A stretch of DNA of 64,000 bases from Streptomyces anulatus (GTDB lineage Bacteria > Actinomycetota > Actinomycetes > Streptomycetales > Streptomycetaceae): assembly GCF_000721175.1 (NCBI RefSeq), contig NZ_JOEZ01000017.1, forward strand, positions 49,868-113,867, written 5' to 3'. The notes below the pieces were generated by a model. That model made no database searches. It was not told the DNA's origin and saw only the letters and a list, made by a program, of their open reading frames with translations. The position numbers and the translations under genes were made by a program. Positions within the stretch are counted from its first letter, which is position 1; the number at the start of each line of letters is the position of its first letter. This document shows, piece by piece, positions 44,484 to 53,497 of this stretch.

Positions 44484-45002
44484 TCAGACAGCGGCGAGGA
44501 GGGCGCCCATCGCGCCGCGGAAGAAGACCAGCGGCCGACGGTCCCGCTCCGGGACGTCCAGGTCGACCACCTCACCCACGAACACGGTGTGGTCGCCCCC
44601 CTCGAAGGTGTTGACGAGCCGGCAGGAGAGGTAGGCCAGAGCGTCGCTGAGCACGGGCACCCCGGTCGCCGAAGGGCGGTGCGGGACCTCCTGCAGCGAG
44701 GCGGTGCTCCGCCCGGCGAAGGCTCGTGCCAGCGGCTCGTGCTGGGCGGCCAGGAAGTTCACGGCGTAGGCCTGGCTGTCCTCGACCACGTCCCGCAGCC
44801 GCGACTTGTGGTGCAGGCAGAACAGCACCAGCGGCGGGTCGAGGGAGACGGACGTGAAGGAGTTGACCGTCGTACCGGCCGCCTGCTCGCCGCGCCCGCT
44901 GGTGATCACCGTCACGCCGGTCACGAAGTGGCCGCACACCGCGCGGAGCAGCTCCGTCTCGACCGGCGCGGTGGAGCTCGAACTCTGGCTGTCTGACGGC
45001 AT
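44484..45002 (-). CDS. Flavin reductase (HpaC/SnaC-like)
   Basis: The 172-residue FMN/FAD-binding split-barrel protein has VCGHFVTGVTVIT, GTTVNSFTSVSLDPPLVLFCLHHKSR and DHTVFVGEVVDL. It reduces free flavin with NAD(P)H for a two-component oxygenase or halogenase. ATG 45002 has AGGTGA upstream; an in-frame GTG lies at 45011. First gene of the operon whose last gene is the halogenase-like enzyme, its likely partner. It marks the right-hand edge of the cluster. Confidence 0.88.
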   Translation of the reverse strand: MPSDSQSSSSTAPVETELLRAVCGHFVTGVTVITSGRGEQAAGTTVNSFTSVSLDPPLVLFCLHHKSRLRDVVEDSQAYAVNFLAAQHEPLARAFAGRSTASLQEVPHRPSATGVPVLSDALAYLSCRLVNTFEGGDHTVFVGEVVDLDVPERDRRPLVFFRGAMGALLAAV

Positions 45003-45779
45003 GGCAGTCACCTGCACCTCTGGGATCGGAGAAGAGTCGAAGAAGGGTCGGAGAAGAGGGGACGCATCACGCTTCAGCGGGGGAGTCAGGTGTGGAGGCC
45101 GGAGCGAACAGGGCCGTGCCGAGGTCGGCACAGCCGGTTCCCACTCGGTTCCGTCTCGGGCAGCCGCTGATCTCGGACAGCGCTCGAGGCGTGCCCCGGG
45201 CCGCTGCCGGCCGGAAGCGCGGCGGGCGGTACATCCGGGGGCCCGGCGACAGCACGCCGGACTCTGGGCTAAAGCTTCTTCGGTACCGACGGCCGGTGCA
45301 AGCCGCGGCATGGCAGAACACGGTCAGATCTTCGCAGGCAATTGCAGACACGCGTCAAAAGGAGGATCGGTTTCGAGGTCCGGCCACGTCACCGCGGGGG
45401 AGCTGTCGGGTGCGAGACGCGTGCCGCCCAGCGCCTTTCGCGCGAGCCGTCAACACCGAGCGGCCCGCACCGTGGCCGTGCCGAGGTGCGCGGGGCACGG
45501 CTTCCGGGGCCTCGGCGCCGTGCGCATCGGGCAGGAGTTCGGACACACCCGAGCGGGAGTTCGAGATCGGCGGAACCTTCCATCCGACGGGACGTTCGGT
45601 AGGGCCCGGGAGCGGGCAAATCGACCATGTGGGCCCGAAAGCGGAATCCGCCGCAGGGCGCTCCAGACCGAGCCCCGACATCCGGCGGGCGCACGCGGCT
45701 CCGCGCCGCCGCCCGTCCCGCCGCCCACACACCGAAGCCCCCGCGTGAACTACGCACCATCAGCGAAAGGAGCGCCGCG
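45003..45779. other. Gene-free boundary between cluster and flank (777 bases)
   Basis: No reading frame here has homology I recognise, a ribosome site in the right place, or consistent third-position GC bias. The left part should hold the promoter of the flavin reductase operon. At 45358-45367 an AAAAGGAGG stands without a start codon at usable distance. The segment may be decayed DNA at the cluster edge. Confidence 0.5.
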
Positions 45780-46655
45780 ATGGCGACGCCGCTGTCCGCC
45801 GCAAAGCTGCTCAAAGCCCTCCGCGACGAAGGTCTCCACGTCGTCGAACACCGGAGCTGGCGTACCAACAACCGGAACCACAAGGGTCCCTGGGGCCCCA
45901 CGCACGGCGTGATGATCCATCACACCGTCACCTCGGGCACCACGTCCTCCGTCGAACTCTGCTACAACGGCCACTCCGCACTGCCCGGTCCGCTCTGCCA
46001 CGGGGTCATCGCCAAGGACGGGACCGTCCACCTCGTGGGGAACGGGCGGGCCAACCACGCCGGTCTCGGCGACGACGACGTCCTGCGCGCCGTCATCGCG
46101 GAGAAGGCGCTGCCCCCGGACAACGAGAACAACACCGACGGCAACCGTCACTTCTACGGCTTCGAGTGCATCAACCTCGGCGACGGCAAGGATCCCTGGC
46201 CGGCGGCCCAACTGCTGGCGATCGAGCGGGCCGCAGCCGCCGTCTGCCGGGCGCACGGCTGGTCGCAGCGATCGGTGATCGGGCACCTGGAGTGGCAGCC
46301 GGGCAAGGTCGATCCGCGCGGGTTCACCATGAAGTCGATGCGAACCCGGATCGGCAAGCGGCTCGGCGGCCCCCCGGACGGCCCGTCCAAACCGCCGCCG
46401 AAACCGAGGTACGAGCCGTTCCCGGGGGCCGCGTTCTTCAGGGCCGGCCGGAACAGCGCTGTCATCACGGCGATGGGCAGGCGTCTGGTGGCGGAGGGCT
46501 GCGGCCGGTACACGGTGGGGCCCGGCCCGGCCTGGTCCGAGGCCGACCGGAAGTCGTACGCCGCCTGGCAGCGCAAGCTGGGCTACACGGGCGGCGACGC
46601 GGACGGCATCCCCGGGAAGAGGAGTTGGGACCGGCTCAAGGTGCCCAACGTGTGA
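45780..46655 (+). CDS. N-acetylmuramoyl-L-alanine amidase with peptidoglycan-binding tail
   Basis: The 291-residue protein has an Amidase_2/PGRP domain (residues about 20-190) with zinc ligands in MIHHTVT and GHLEWQPGKVDP. Proline-rich GPPDGPSKPPPKPRYEPFPG leads to a C-terminal peptidoglycan-binding-like repeat (SYAAWQRKLGYTGGDADGIPG). It cleaves the amide between MurNAc and the stem peptide. No signal peptide is visible, as in many phage-type endolysins. GAAAGGAGCGCCGCG precedes ATG 45780. Not evidently part of the cluster. Confidence 0.88.
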   Translation: MATPLSAAKLLKALRDEGLHVVEHRSWRTNNRNHKGPWGPTHGVMIHHTVTSGTTSSVELCYNGHSALPGPLCHGVIAKDGTVHLVGNGRANHAGLGDDDVLRAVIAEKALPPDNENNTDGNRHFYGFECINLGDGKDPWPAAQLLAIERAAAAVCRAHGWSQRSVIGHLEWQPGKVDPRGFTMKSMRTRIGKRLGGPPDGPSKPPPKPRYEPFPGAAFFRAGRNSAVITAMGRRLVAEGCGRYTVGPGPAWSEADRKSYAAWQRKLGYTGGDADGIPGKRSWDRLKVPNV

Positions 46656-46797
46656 TGGTGGCGTCGGCCCTCTCCCCCGGGGCGAGGGAAGGGGGGGACT
46701 GATCACGCTTCGGGGTTTCCCCGACGGACCGGTGACGCTCCGGCGAGCCGCGGGTGACGCACCGGCGGCCCGCCGACGAATGACGAGGAACGGTGCG

Positions 46798-47382
46798 ATG
46801 GCGAGCGAGATACGAAGCGTGCCGGCCGGAGAATTGAACCGGTACGTCGAGGGGATCCGCGGCGTGTACGCGCGGGCGTTCGCGGCCCCGCCCTGGCACG
46901 AGGATCCGGCGGCGGCCGACGACTATGCGGAGCGGCTCGCACGGGACGCGCTCCGGCCCGGGTTCACCGCGGCGGTGGCGACGGCAGGCGGGACGCCCGA
47001 GGGGGCGGCCGGGAAGACGGTGACCGGTTTCGCCACGGCCTGGATCACCCCGGACGTCTTTCCCGCCGACCGCAGTTACGGGCAGGTCGCGCAGGCCCTC
47101 GGTCCCGGGCGGACGCGGGCGTGGTTGTGCGGCGCGCTGCAGGTGGACGAACTGGCGGTCGCGCCGGATGCCGCCGGTGCGGGGCTGGGCGCGGCGCTGC
47201 TGCACGCGGTGACGGAGGCCGCCCCGGACGGCCGTTGCTGGCTGCTGACCTCCCTGCGGGCCGAGCCGGCGCTGCGCCTGTACGAGCGGGCCGGGTGGCA
47301 GCGGATCGACGCACCCGTGCCCGGCGCGGCCGCCCTCGTGGTGCTGCTCGGCCCCCGCCATCCCCGGCGGGCCGGGCTGTAG
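46798..47382 (+). CDS. GNAT-family N-acetyltransferase
   Basis: The 194-residue protein has the acetyl-CoA-binding segment VDELAVAPDAAGAGLGAALLHAVTE and LRLYERAGWQRI. Its substrate is unknown. ATG 46798 with GAGGAACGG upstream is preferred over ATG 46780. It lies alone between the amidase and a convergent membrane-protein gene. Confidence 0.75.
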   Translation: MASEIRSVPAGELNRYVEGIRGVYARAFAAPPWHEDPAAADDYAERLARDALRPGFTAAVATAGGTPEGAAGKTVTGFATAWITPDVFPADRSYGQVAQALGPGRTRAWLCGALQVDELAVAPDAAGAGLGAALLHAVTEAAPDGRCWLLTSLRAEPALRLYERAGWQRIDAPVPGAAALVVLLGPRHPRRAGL

Positions 47383-47416
47383 GGGTTCCTGGCCCCCGTG
47401 CGCCCTGGACGGGCCC

Positions 47417-47884
47417 TTACAGGGCGACGGCCAGCAGGACGCACGCCACCAGCGTGAACGCGGTGCGCACCTGGTGGAAGGTGTTCCAGCGGGACTCGAA
47501 GGCCACGCGGGCCGCGCTGTCGTCGCCGCCCTCGGAGGCGGCGAGGGCGTTGTTGAGCGGGATGTTGCCGACGATGGTCACCAGGTGGCTGATGACCACG
47601 CAGATCAGCGCCCCCAGGACGGCCGGCCCGGTGGTCTCCCCGTGCTCGCCGAGGCCGGTGAAGAACGCGGCGGCGGGGAGCGCGACGACGCCGAGGAACA
47701 GGACGAGGAAGACGGGCCCGGGGACCTTGTCGTTGAAGCGGCGCATGGCCGCTGTGAACTGTTCGTCCGTCAGCTCGGCCAGACCGGGCATGATCGCGAT
47801 CAGGAAGGTCAGCATGAAGCCCGCGTAGAGGCCGTTGACGATCGCCGAGAACACCAGGAACAGGGAGGTCATGGCGGACATCAT
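47417..47884 (-). CDS. DUF1772-like membrane protein
   Basis: The 155-residue protein has four hydrophobic helices and the FNDKVPGP and VGNIPLNNAL motifs of the DUF1772/anthrone-oxygenase-like family. Fungal relatives oxidise anthrones; bacterial members are mostly uncharacterised. Because it lies nearly 3 kb from the cluster, past an amidase and a GNAT gene, a link to polyketide oxidation is only a remote possibility. Start at ATG 47884 or 47881; the ribosome site is weak. Confidence 0.7.
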   Translation of the reverse strand: MMSAMTSLFLVFSAIVNGLYAGFMLTFLIAIMPGLAELTDEQFTAAMRRFNDKVPGPVFLVLFLGVVALPAAAFFTGLGEHGETTGPAVLGALICVVISHLVTIVGNIPLNNALAASEGGDDSAARVAFESRWNTFHQVRTAFTLVACVLLAVAL

Positions 47885-47971
47885 GACCCGGAACGACGGT
47901 TCGCAGGGCCTTTTTTCGCATGGCTGCGCGAATCCTCGGACCGGGTGACGCTGCCCGCCGTCCCTCCCGTC

Positions 47972-49639
47972 TCAGCCGATCTCGCCCTCGCTCGGTTCCG
48001 CCCCGTCGCCCGTTCCGGATCCGCCCTCCAGCCGGTCCGCCTGTGCGATGGCCGTGGCCAGCTTCCTGACGGCGCTGTCCTCGGTCGTCTCCGCCAGCCC
48101 GTCCGCCCGGGAGGCGAGCTCGCGGAGGCGGGGTGCGCCGGGCAGGTCGCCGCCTCGCAGATGGTCGGCGAAATAGGCTGCCACGGCGGCCACTTGGAGG
48201 CGGTAGTTCTCGCCGCCCCACAGGGAGCCCTTGACCGCCTCCGTCCGTACGGACCCGGTCTCCTCCCGGGGCTTGCGGGTCTTGGGGTCGAGCCAGCGCA
48301 CGGTGGCCTCCGCCACGGTGCCGGAGGCGCCGTCGCGCAGCCGTACGGCGTACAGAGCGGTCACCGTGTGGCCGGGGCCGACCTCTCCGCCGTCGACGCT
48401 GTCGTCACGAAAGTCCTCGTCGGCGACCTTGCGGTTCTCGTAGCCGATCAGCCGGAACTGCCGCACGGTCTTCCGGTCGAACGCCACCTGGGCCTTGGCG
48501 TCGCGGGCCCGGATTTCGAGGTGGGCGGGCAGCTGGTCGACGAAGACCTTGCGGGCCTGCTCGTCGTCGCCGACGTACGTGGTGTTCCCGTCGCCCTTGT
48601 TGGTGAGCTGCTCCATGAACGCGTCGCCGTAGTCGCTGCCGACGCCGACGCCGAAGAGGGTGATGCCGTACTCGCGGCGGGCGGAGTCGATCTTCTTCAG
48701 GATCCCTTCGGCCTCGGTGTCGCCGGTGTTGGCGAGGGCGTCGGAGAGGAGCACCACCCGGTTGGTGGCGCCTTCGCGGTGGCCGTCGACCGACTTCTCG
48801 TAGCCGAGGGTGATGCCCGCCTCGACGTTGGTGGACTGCGCCGGCTGCATCTCCCGCACCGCGTCCTTTATCCGTTTCCGGTTGCCCTTCACGCGGGTCA
48901 TCGGCAGCCTGGTCTCGGCCTGGTCGCTGAAGGTGACCAGGGCGATGGAGTCGTCGTCGCGCAGTTCGTCGGTGAGGATGTCCAGGGACTTCCTGACCAG
49001 GTCGAGGCGGCCGGTCTCGGCCATGGACCCCGAGATGTCGACGACGAACGTGAGGGCGGCGGGCGGCCGTTCTGCGGTGGCCGGGGCGGCCTCGGTGGCC
49101 AGGCCGACGCGCAGCAGCGACCAGCCGGAGGCTCCGGTTCCGTCGCCCCCGCCCTTCCCGGTGCCGATGCGCGCCCCGTCGACGTTCACCGAGAAGCCGG
49201 GACCTTTCGGCCGCTCGTACCCCTGGCGGAAGCTGTTGACGAACTCCTCGGGGCGTACGTCCTCGGGGGTGGGCAGCCTGCCGTCGCCGAGGGTGCGGCG
49301 CGCGTAGCCGTAGCTGGCGGTGTCCACGTCCAGGGCGAAGGTGGAGAGGTAGTCGGGCGCCGCGATGTCCGGCTCGCTCGTGTCCGCGGCATCTCCCGTC
49401 GGTGCGGCCGCCCGGCCCTTCTCGGGCTCCACCGCGTCCGGCGCGGGCTGCCCGCCGCCCGTCGACCCCTGCCCCTCGCGTGTGCCGGAGCTCAGGTCGC
49501 GCGTGCCTTCCGAGCTGCTGTCGCTGCCGCCGCAGGCGGTGAGGAGCATGGCTCCCGCCAGGAGGAGCGCCATGGCTCCCGCCCGGCCTCCCGCCCGGTC
49601 CCGCGCCCGCTTCTCGTCTCGCCGGCTGACCTGATGCAT
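47972..49639 (-). CDS. VWA-domain lipoprotein (YfbK-like)
   Basis: The 555-residue protein has a lipoprotein signal with lipobox LLTACGG (residues about 30-36), a Ser/Gly/Pro-rich linker and a von Willebrand factor domain N-terminal segment (YLSTFALDVDTASYGYARRTL). The VWA core follows with the MIDAS motif VVDISGSMAETG, and then a C-terminal DUF3520-type region. It should be anchored outside the membrane and bind proteins in a metal-dependent manner. GGGGG precedes ATG 49639. Role unknown; not obviously part of the cluster. Confidence 0.88.
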   Translation of the reverse strand: MHQVSRRDEKRARDRAGGRAGAMALLLAGAMLLTACGGSDSSSEGTRDLSSGTREGQGSTGGGQPAPDAVEPEKGRAAAPTGDAADTSEPDIAAPDYLSTFALDVDTASYGYARRTLGDGRLPTPEDVRPEEFVNSFRQGYERPKGPGFSVNVDGARIGTGKGGGDGTGASGWSLLRVGLATEAAPATAERPPAALTFVVDISGSMAETGRLDLVRKSLDILTDELRDDDSIALVTFSDQAETRLPMTRVKGNRKRIKDAVREMQPAQSTNVEAGITLGYEKSVDGHREGATNRVVLLSDALANTGDTEAEGILKKIDSARREYGITLFGVGVGSDYGDAFMEQLTNKGDGNTTYVGDDEQARKVFVDQLPAHLEIRARDAKAQVAFDRKTVRQFRLIGYENRKVADEDFRDDSVDGGEVGPGHTVTALYAVRLRDGASGTVAEATVRWLDPKTRKPREETGSVRTEAVKGSLWGGENYRLQVAAVAAYFADHLRGGDLPGAPRLRELASRADGLAETTEDSAVRKLATAIAQADRLEGGSGTGDGAEPSEGEIG

Positions 49640-49787
49640 GCGTAACCCCCCATGTCGTCACGATGTCCTCGACATCTGTGAATGTGACGTACGGGACCGC
49701 CGATCGGAGTCGACGAAAGCGTTGCGGAACCATCTCGATGCGGCAACAGCGCCGGCCGAAGGGCGGGAAACCGGCGGAACATCAGGT

Positions 49788-50702
49788 TCAGGACACGATG
49801 TCCTTACGACTGAACCCGCGGAAGGCCAGGGCGAACAGGATCAGGGCATAGGTCACCGATACGGCCGTGCCCTTGATCATGCCGCCCCACTCCAGTTGCG
49901 GCTGGAGCGCGTCGGCCCAGGCGAACTGCCAGTGCGCGGGCAGGAAGTCGCGCCAGGAGCCGAGTGCGGTGACCGCGTCGAGCACGTTGCCGACGATGGT
50001 GAGGCCCACCGCGCCGCCGACCGCGCCGAGCGGGGCGTCCGTCTTCGTGGAGAGCCAGAACGCCAGGCCCGCGGTGACCAGTTGGGAGACGAAGATGAAC
50101 GCCACGACGATCGCGAGGCGGGGCACCGTGTCCCCGGCGGCCAGTGCTCCCCCGGTGGGCAGTTTCAGCGGCCCCCACCCGTAGGCCGCCGTGCCCGCCG
50201 CCAGCGCGACGAGCGGCAGCAGCACCATCGCGGCCAGGCTGAAGCCGAGCGCGACGACGAGCTTGGACCAGAGCAGCCGTACGCGGGGCACGGGTGCGGC
50301 GAGCAGATAGCGCAGCGAGGACCAGCTCGCCTCGGAGGCGACGGTGTCCCCGCAGAACAGGGCGACCGGCACCACCAGCAGGAATCCGGCCGAGACGAAC
50401 AGCGAGGTGGCGGCGAAGTTCGCGGCGGACTCGGTCGCCACGTCCATCAGGTTGATCCGGCCGCCGCCCCGGCCCCCGCCGCCTCCGCCGTCCTCGCCGT
50501 CCGGCGTGCCGCCGATCGCGAAGGCGATGATCAGGATGAAGGGGAGGGCGGCGAGCACCCCGCCCATGAGCAGGGTGCGGCGGCGGCGCAGTTGCCGCAT
50601 GGCCTCGACGCGGAGGGGAAGCGTGCGCCGGGCACGGTAGCCGGCGGCCTCGGGGTGCTCGGTGTCGTCCCGTACCTCGGGGGGCTGGGTGGGGGCGCTC
50701 AT
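49788..50702 (-). CDS. ABC-2-type transporter permease
   Basis: The 304-residue protein has a hydrophilic N-terminal tail, a Gly-rich stretch (GGGGGGRGGG) between helices 1 and 2, and six hydrophobic segments, typical of ABC-2 permeases. ATG 50702 overlaps the stop of the hydrolase-ATPase fusion (ATGA), so the two form one exporter. Substrate unknown. Confidence 0.85.
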   Translation of the reverse strand: MSAPTQPPEVRDDTEHPEAAGYRARRTLPLRVEAMRQLRRRRTLLMGGVLAALPFILIIAFAIGGTPDGEDGGGGGGRGGGRINLMDVATESAANFAATSLFVSAGFLLVVPVALFCGDTVASEASWSSLRYLLAAPVPRVRLLWSKLVVALGFSLAAMVLLPLVALAAGTAAYGWGPLKLPTGGALAAGDTVPRLAIVVAFIFVSQLVTAGLAFWLSTKTDAPLGAVGGAVGLTIVGNVLDAVTALGSWRDFLPAHWQFAWADALQPQLEWGGMIKGTAVSVTYALILFALAFRGFSRKDIVS

Positions 50703-53353
50703 GCTGCTCCTCCGGAGATCAGGGTGAGGAAGGCGTCCTCCAGGCGGCGGTGCGGTCCGACGCCGGTGACCGGGACGTCGAGCCGGACGAGGTCGGCGAC
50801 GAGCCGCGAGGTGGTGGCCCCGTCGAGGCGGACGAGGAGACCGAGGCCGTCGTCGGTGCGGACGGCGGAGCCGATGCCCGGCAGGGCCGCGACCTTCTCG
50901 GCCAACGGCTCGGACACCTCCTCCGCCGTGCTCACCAGGATCATGTCGCCGGATCCGGTGATCTCGGCGACCGGTCCGGCCTGGACGAGCCGGCCCCGGT
51001 CCATGACGACCAGGTGCGTGCAGGACTGCTCGACCTCGGAGAGGAGGTGGCTGGAGACGATGACGGTCCGGCCGCCGGCCGCGTAGCGGATCATCACGTC
51101 CCGCATCTCGCGGATCTGCGGCGGGTCGAGCCCGTTGGTCGGCTCGTCGAGGATGAGGAGGTCCGGCATGCCGAGCATGGCCTGGGCGATGGCGAGCCGC
51201 TGCCGCATGCCCTGGGAGTACGTCCGTACGGCACGGGCCAGCGCGTCGCCGAGCCCGGCGATCTCCAGGGCCTCCTCGATGTGCGCGTCCTCGGCGGGAC
51301 GGCCGGTGGCCTGCCAGTACAGGTCGAGGTTGGCGCGCCCGGAGAGATGCGGCAGGAAGCCCGCCCCCTCCACGAACGCCCCGACCCGGGACAGCACCGG
51401 GGCCCCCGGCCGGATGGCCTGCCCGAAGACGCGGATCTCGCCCTCGTCGGGGGTGATGAGCCCCATGAGCATGCGCAGGGTGGTCGTCTTGCCCGCGCCG
51501 TTGGGCCCGAGGAGTCCGAGGACCTGGCCCTTCTCGACGCGGAAGGACAGCTCGCGCACGGCGTACCGGTCCACGGACTTCGCGTACTTCTTCGACAGCC
51601 CGGTGATCTGGAGGGGCACGTCGGTGAGCGCGGGGTCGGGCGCGGGCGTCGCGGTCCGGCGGCGGGCCGTGAGCAGCAGGGCGGCCGCGATGACGAGGGC
51701 GGCTGCCGGGAGGCCCCAGGTCCACCACGGGAGGGCGGCGGCCGCGGTCGTCACGGCGGGTGCGGTGGGGATGGTCAGCGGTCCGTCGGCGGTGACGGTG
51801 TACGTGGCGGGCTCGGCCGGGGACGCGTAACCGAGGTCCGTCGCGGAGAACACGAGGCGCAGCCGGTGTCCGGCGTCGAACTCGTGGTCCACGGCGGGCA
51901 GCGCCAGCTCGACCGGCCTGCCCTGCTGGTCGGGGGTGATCCGGTAGGGGGCGACGAGCTGGTGGGGCAGCACCTGCTGCCTGCCGTCCGGCGACACGTC
52001 GTACACCTTGCCGAAGAGCACCGCGTCCCGGTCGCCGCCCGCCGTCACGTTCACCTTCACGGTGGGGGTGCCGGTGACGCGTACGGAGGTGTCCAGCGGG
52101 GCGGACTCGAAGCGGGCGAACTGTCCCAGGAAGTCGAGCGAGAGCCCGACGCCGAGGGAGGAGAGCTGGGCGAGTCCGCCGCCGACGCCGGGCACGGCGG
52201 AGATGGCGGGCGGTGCGGCGCCGGCCGGGTTGCGGAAGGTTTTCGTCCCGCCGCCGAGCGCGATGTCCCGGCCGCCGCCGCGCAGCCCCGGGTAGGTGTC
52301 GCTGGAGGCCCCGCGCAGGAGGGCGGCGCCGTCGGTGGAGTCGACGCCTCCGGTCCGGGTGACGCGGAAGGCGGGCCCGGTGCCGGTGCCGGTGTCCTCC
52401 TTGAGATACCGGTCGAACCAGGAGCCGACGCGCCCCTCGACCCGGCTCGTCTCGCTGTCGCCTCCGTCGTGTCCGCCGGAGATCCAGTCGACGGAGACGG
52501 GTGCGCCGTTGGCGCTGATCGCCTTCTGCATGGCGTCGGCCTGGCCGAGCGGGAAGAGGGAGTCGGACTGCCCCTGGAGGAGGAGCGAGGGGACCTTGAT
52601 GCGGTCGGCGACGGCGGACGGCGACCGCTCGGTGAGGAGTTTCACCGCTTCGGCGTCGGGCTTCCCGCTGACGGCGACCCGTTCGTACATCTCGCAGAGC
52701 CGCTTCTCGAACTTCTCGCAGCCGCCGCCGGTGGTGACGAAGATCCCGGCCCAGAGCTTCTTGAAGACCCCGTCGGGGAAGAGGGCGTCGGCGAGGTTCC
52801 AGTAGGTGATCACGGGTGCGATGGCGTCGACCCGCTCGTCGTGCCCGGCGGCGAGCAAGGAGACGGCCCCGCCGTAGGAGGCCCCGGTGAGGCCGACCCG
52901 GGGGTCGCCCTTCCCGTCGAGCTCCACCTCGGGCCGCTTGGCCAGCCAGTCGATGAGCCGGGAGACGTCCCTGACCTCGTGGTCCGGGTCGTTGAGGGTG
53001 ATCTCCCCGCCGGACTTGCCGAAGCCGCGCGCCGACCAGGTCAGGACGGCGTATCCGTCGGCGGCCAGCTTCTGGGCCTGGGCCCGTACGTCGTTCTTGC
53101 TGCCGCCGAAACCGTGCCCGATGAGCACGGCGGGCCGCTTACCGGAACCTCCCGCGTGGAAGTACGAGGTGTCGATCGGCACCCCGTCCATGCGCAGCGT
53201 CCGGTCCTCGCGCTGCACGGCAGGCGAGCCGTCGTCGGCGACGGCGGTCCAGGTGCCGCCGCCCACGAGCACGGCGAGCACGGCCACGGCCGCGGCCCAC
53301 CGGGCACGGGTACGGGGCAGCAGGCGCCACCGTCGAGCAGTAGGGGTCTCCAT
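50699..53353 (-). CDS. Secreted alpha/beta-hydrolase (CocE/S15-like) fused to an ABC ATPase
   Basis: The 884-residue protein starts with a signal/anchor helix (residues about 18-40). An alpha/beta-hydrolase domain follows with nucleophile GASYGGA and His in GGHDGGDSE, then a CocE-type C-terminal beta domain (to about 540) and a single transmembrane helix (about 548-570). It ends in a complete cytoplasmic ABC ATPase with LGPNGAGKTTTLRM, YSQGMRQRLAIAQAM and LLILDEPTNGLDPP. The hydrolase would lie outside and the ATPase inside, coupling the permease at 49788 to an extracellular acylase or peptidase. The frame is continuous across both halves. Confidence 0.88.
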   Translation of the reverse strand: METPTARRWRLLPRTRARWAAAVAVLAVLVGGGTWTAVADDGSPAVQREDRTLRMDGVPIDTSYFHAGGSGKRPAVLIGHGFGGSKNDVRAQAQKLAADGYAVLTWSARGFGKSGGEITLNDPDHEVRDVSRLIDWLAKRPEVELDGKGDPRVGLTGASYGGAVSLLAAGHDERVDAIAPVITYWNLADALFPDGVFKKLWAGIFVTTGGGCEKFEKRLCEMYERVAVSGKPDAEAVKLLTERSPSAVADRIKVPSLLLQGQSDSLFPLGQADAMQKAISANGAPVSVDWISGGHDGGDSETSRVEGRVGSWFDRYLKEDTGTGTGPAFRVTRTGGVDSTDGAALLRGASSDTYPGLRGGGRDIALGGGTKTFRNPAGAAPPAISAVPGVGGGLAQLSSLGVGLSLDFLGQFARFESAPLDTSVRVTGTPTVKVNVTAGGDRDAVLFGKVYDVSPDGRQQVLPHQLVAPYRITPDQQGRPVELALPAVDHEFDAGHRLRLVFSATDLGYASPAEPATYTVTADGPLTIPTAPAVTTAAAALPWWTWGLPAAALVIAAALLLTARRRTATPAPDPALTDVPLQITGLSKKYAKSVDRYAVRELSFRVEKGQVLGLLGPNGAGKTTTLRMLMGLITPDEGEIRVFGQAIRPGAPVLSRVGAFVEGAGFLPHLSGRANLDLYWQATGRPAEDAHIEEALEIAGLGDALARAVRTYSQGMRQRLAIAQAMLGMPDLLILDEPTNGLDPPQIREMRDVMIRYAAGGRTVIVSSHLLSEVEQSCTHLVVMDRGRLVQAGPVAEITGSGDMILVSTAEEVSEPLAEKVAALPGIGSAVRTDDGLGLLVRLDGATTSRLVADLVRLDVPVTGVGPHRRLEDAFLTLISGGAA

Positions 53354-53497
53354 CCCTCGACCCTAAACGGAGGACGCAAGCCGGTTGAGTGCCGTCAGGG
53401 GGAGGTGGGCGGCCTCCCTGAGAGGTACGGTCCGCCCCCGCCGTACTCCGGACGCGGTACAGAATGCGTTCAGAACCCCTTGCCTCGGGAGGCCATT

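Noticed and set aside
45092..45748. 218-codon open frame in the cluster-edge gap
   Set aside because: No ribosome site, no homology, and a Pro/Arg/Ser-rich translation typical of random GC-rich DNA.
47417..47884. DUF1772 protein as an anthrone oxygenase of the polyketide pathway
   Set aside because: It lies past the cluster edge among unrelated genes, and the family is mostly uncharacterised in bacteria.
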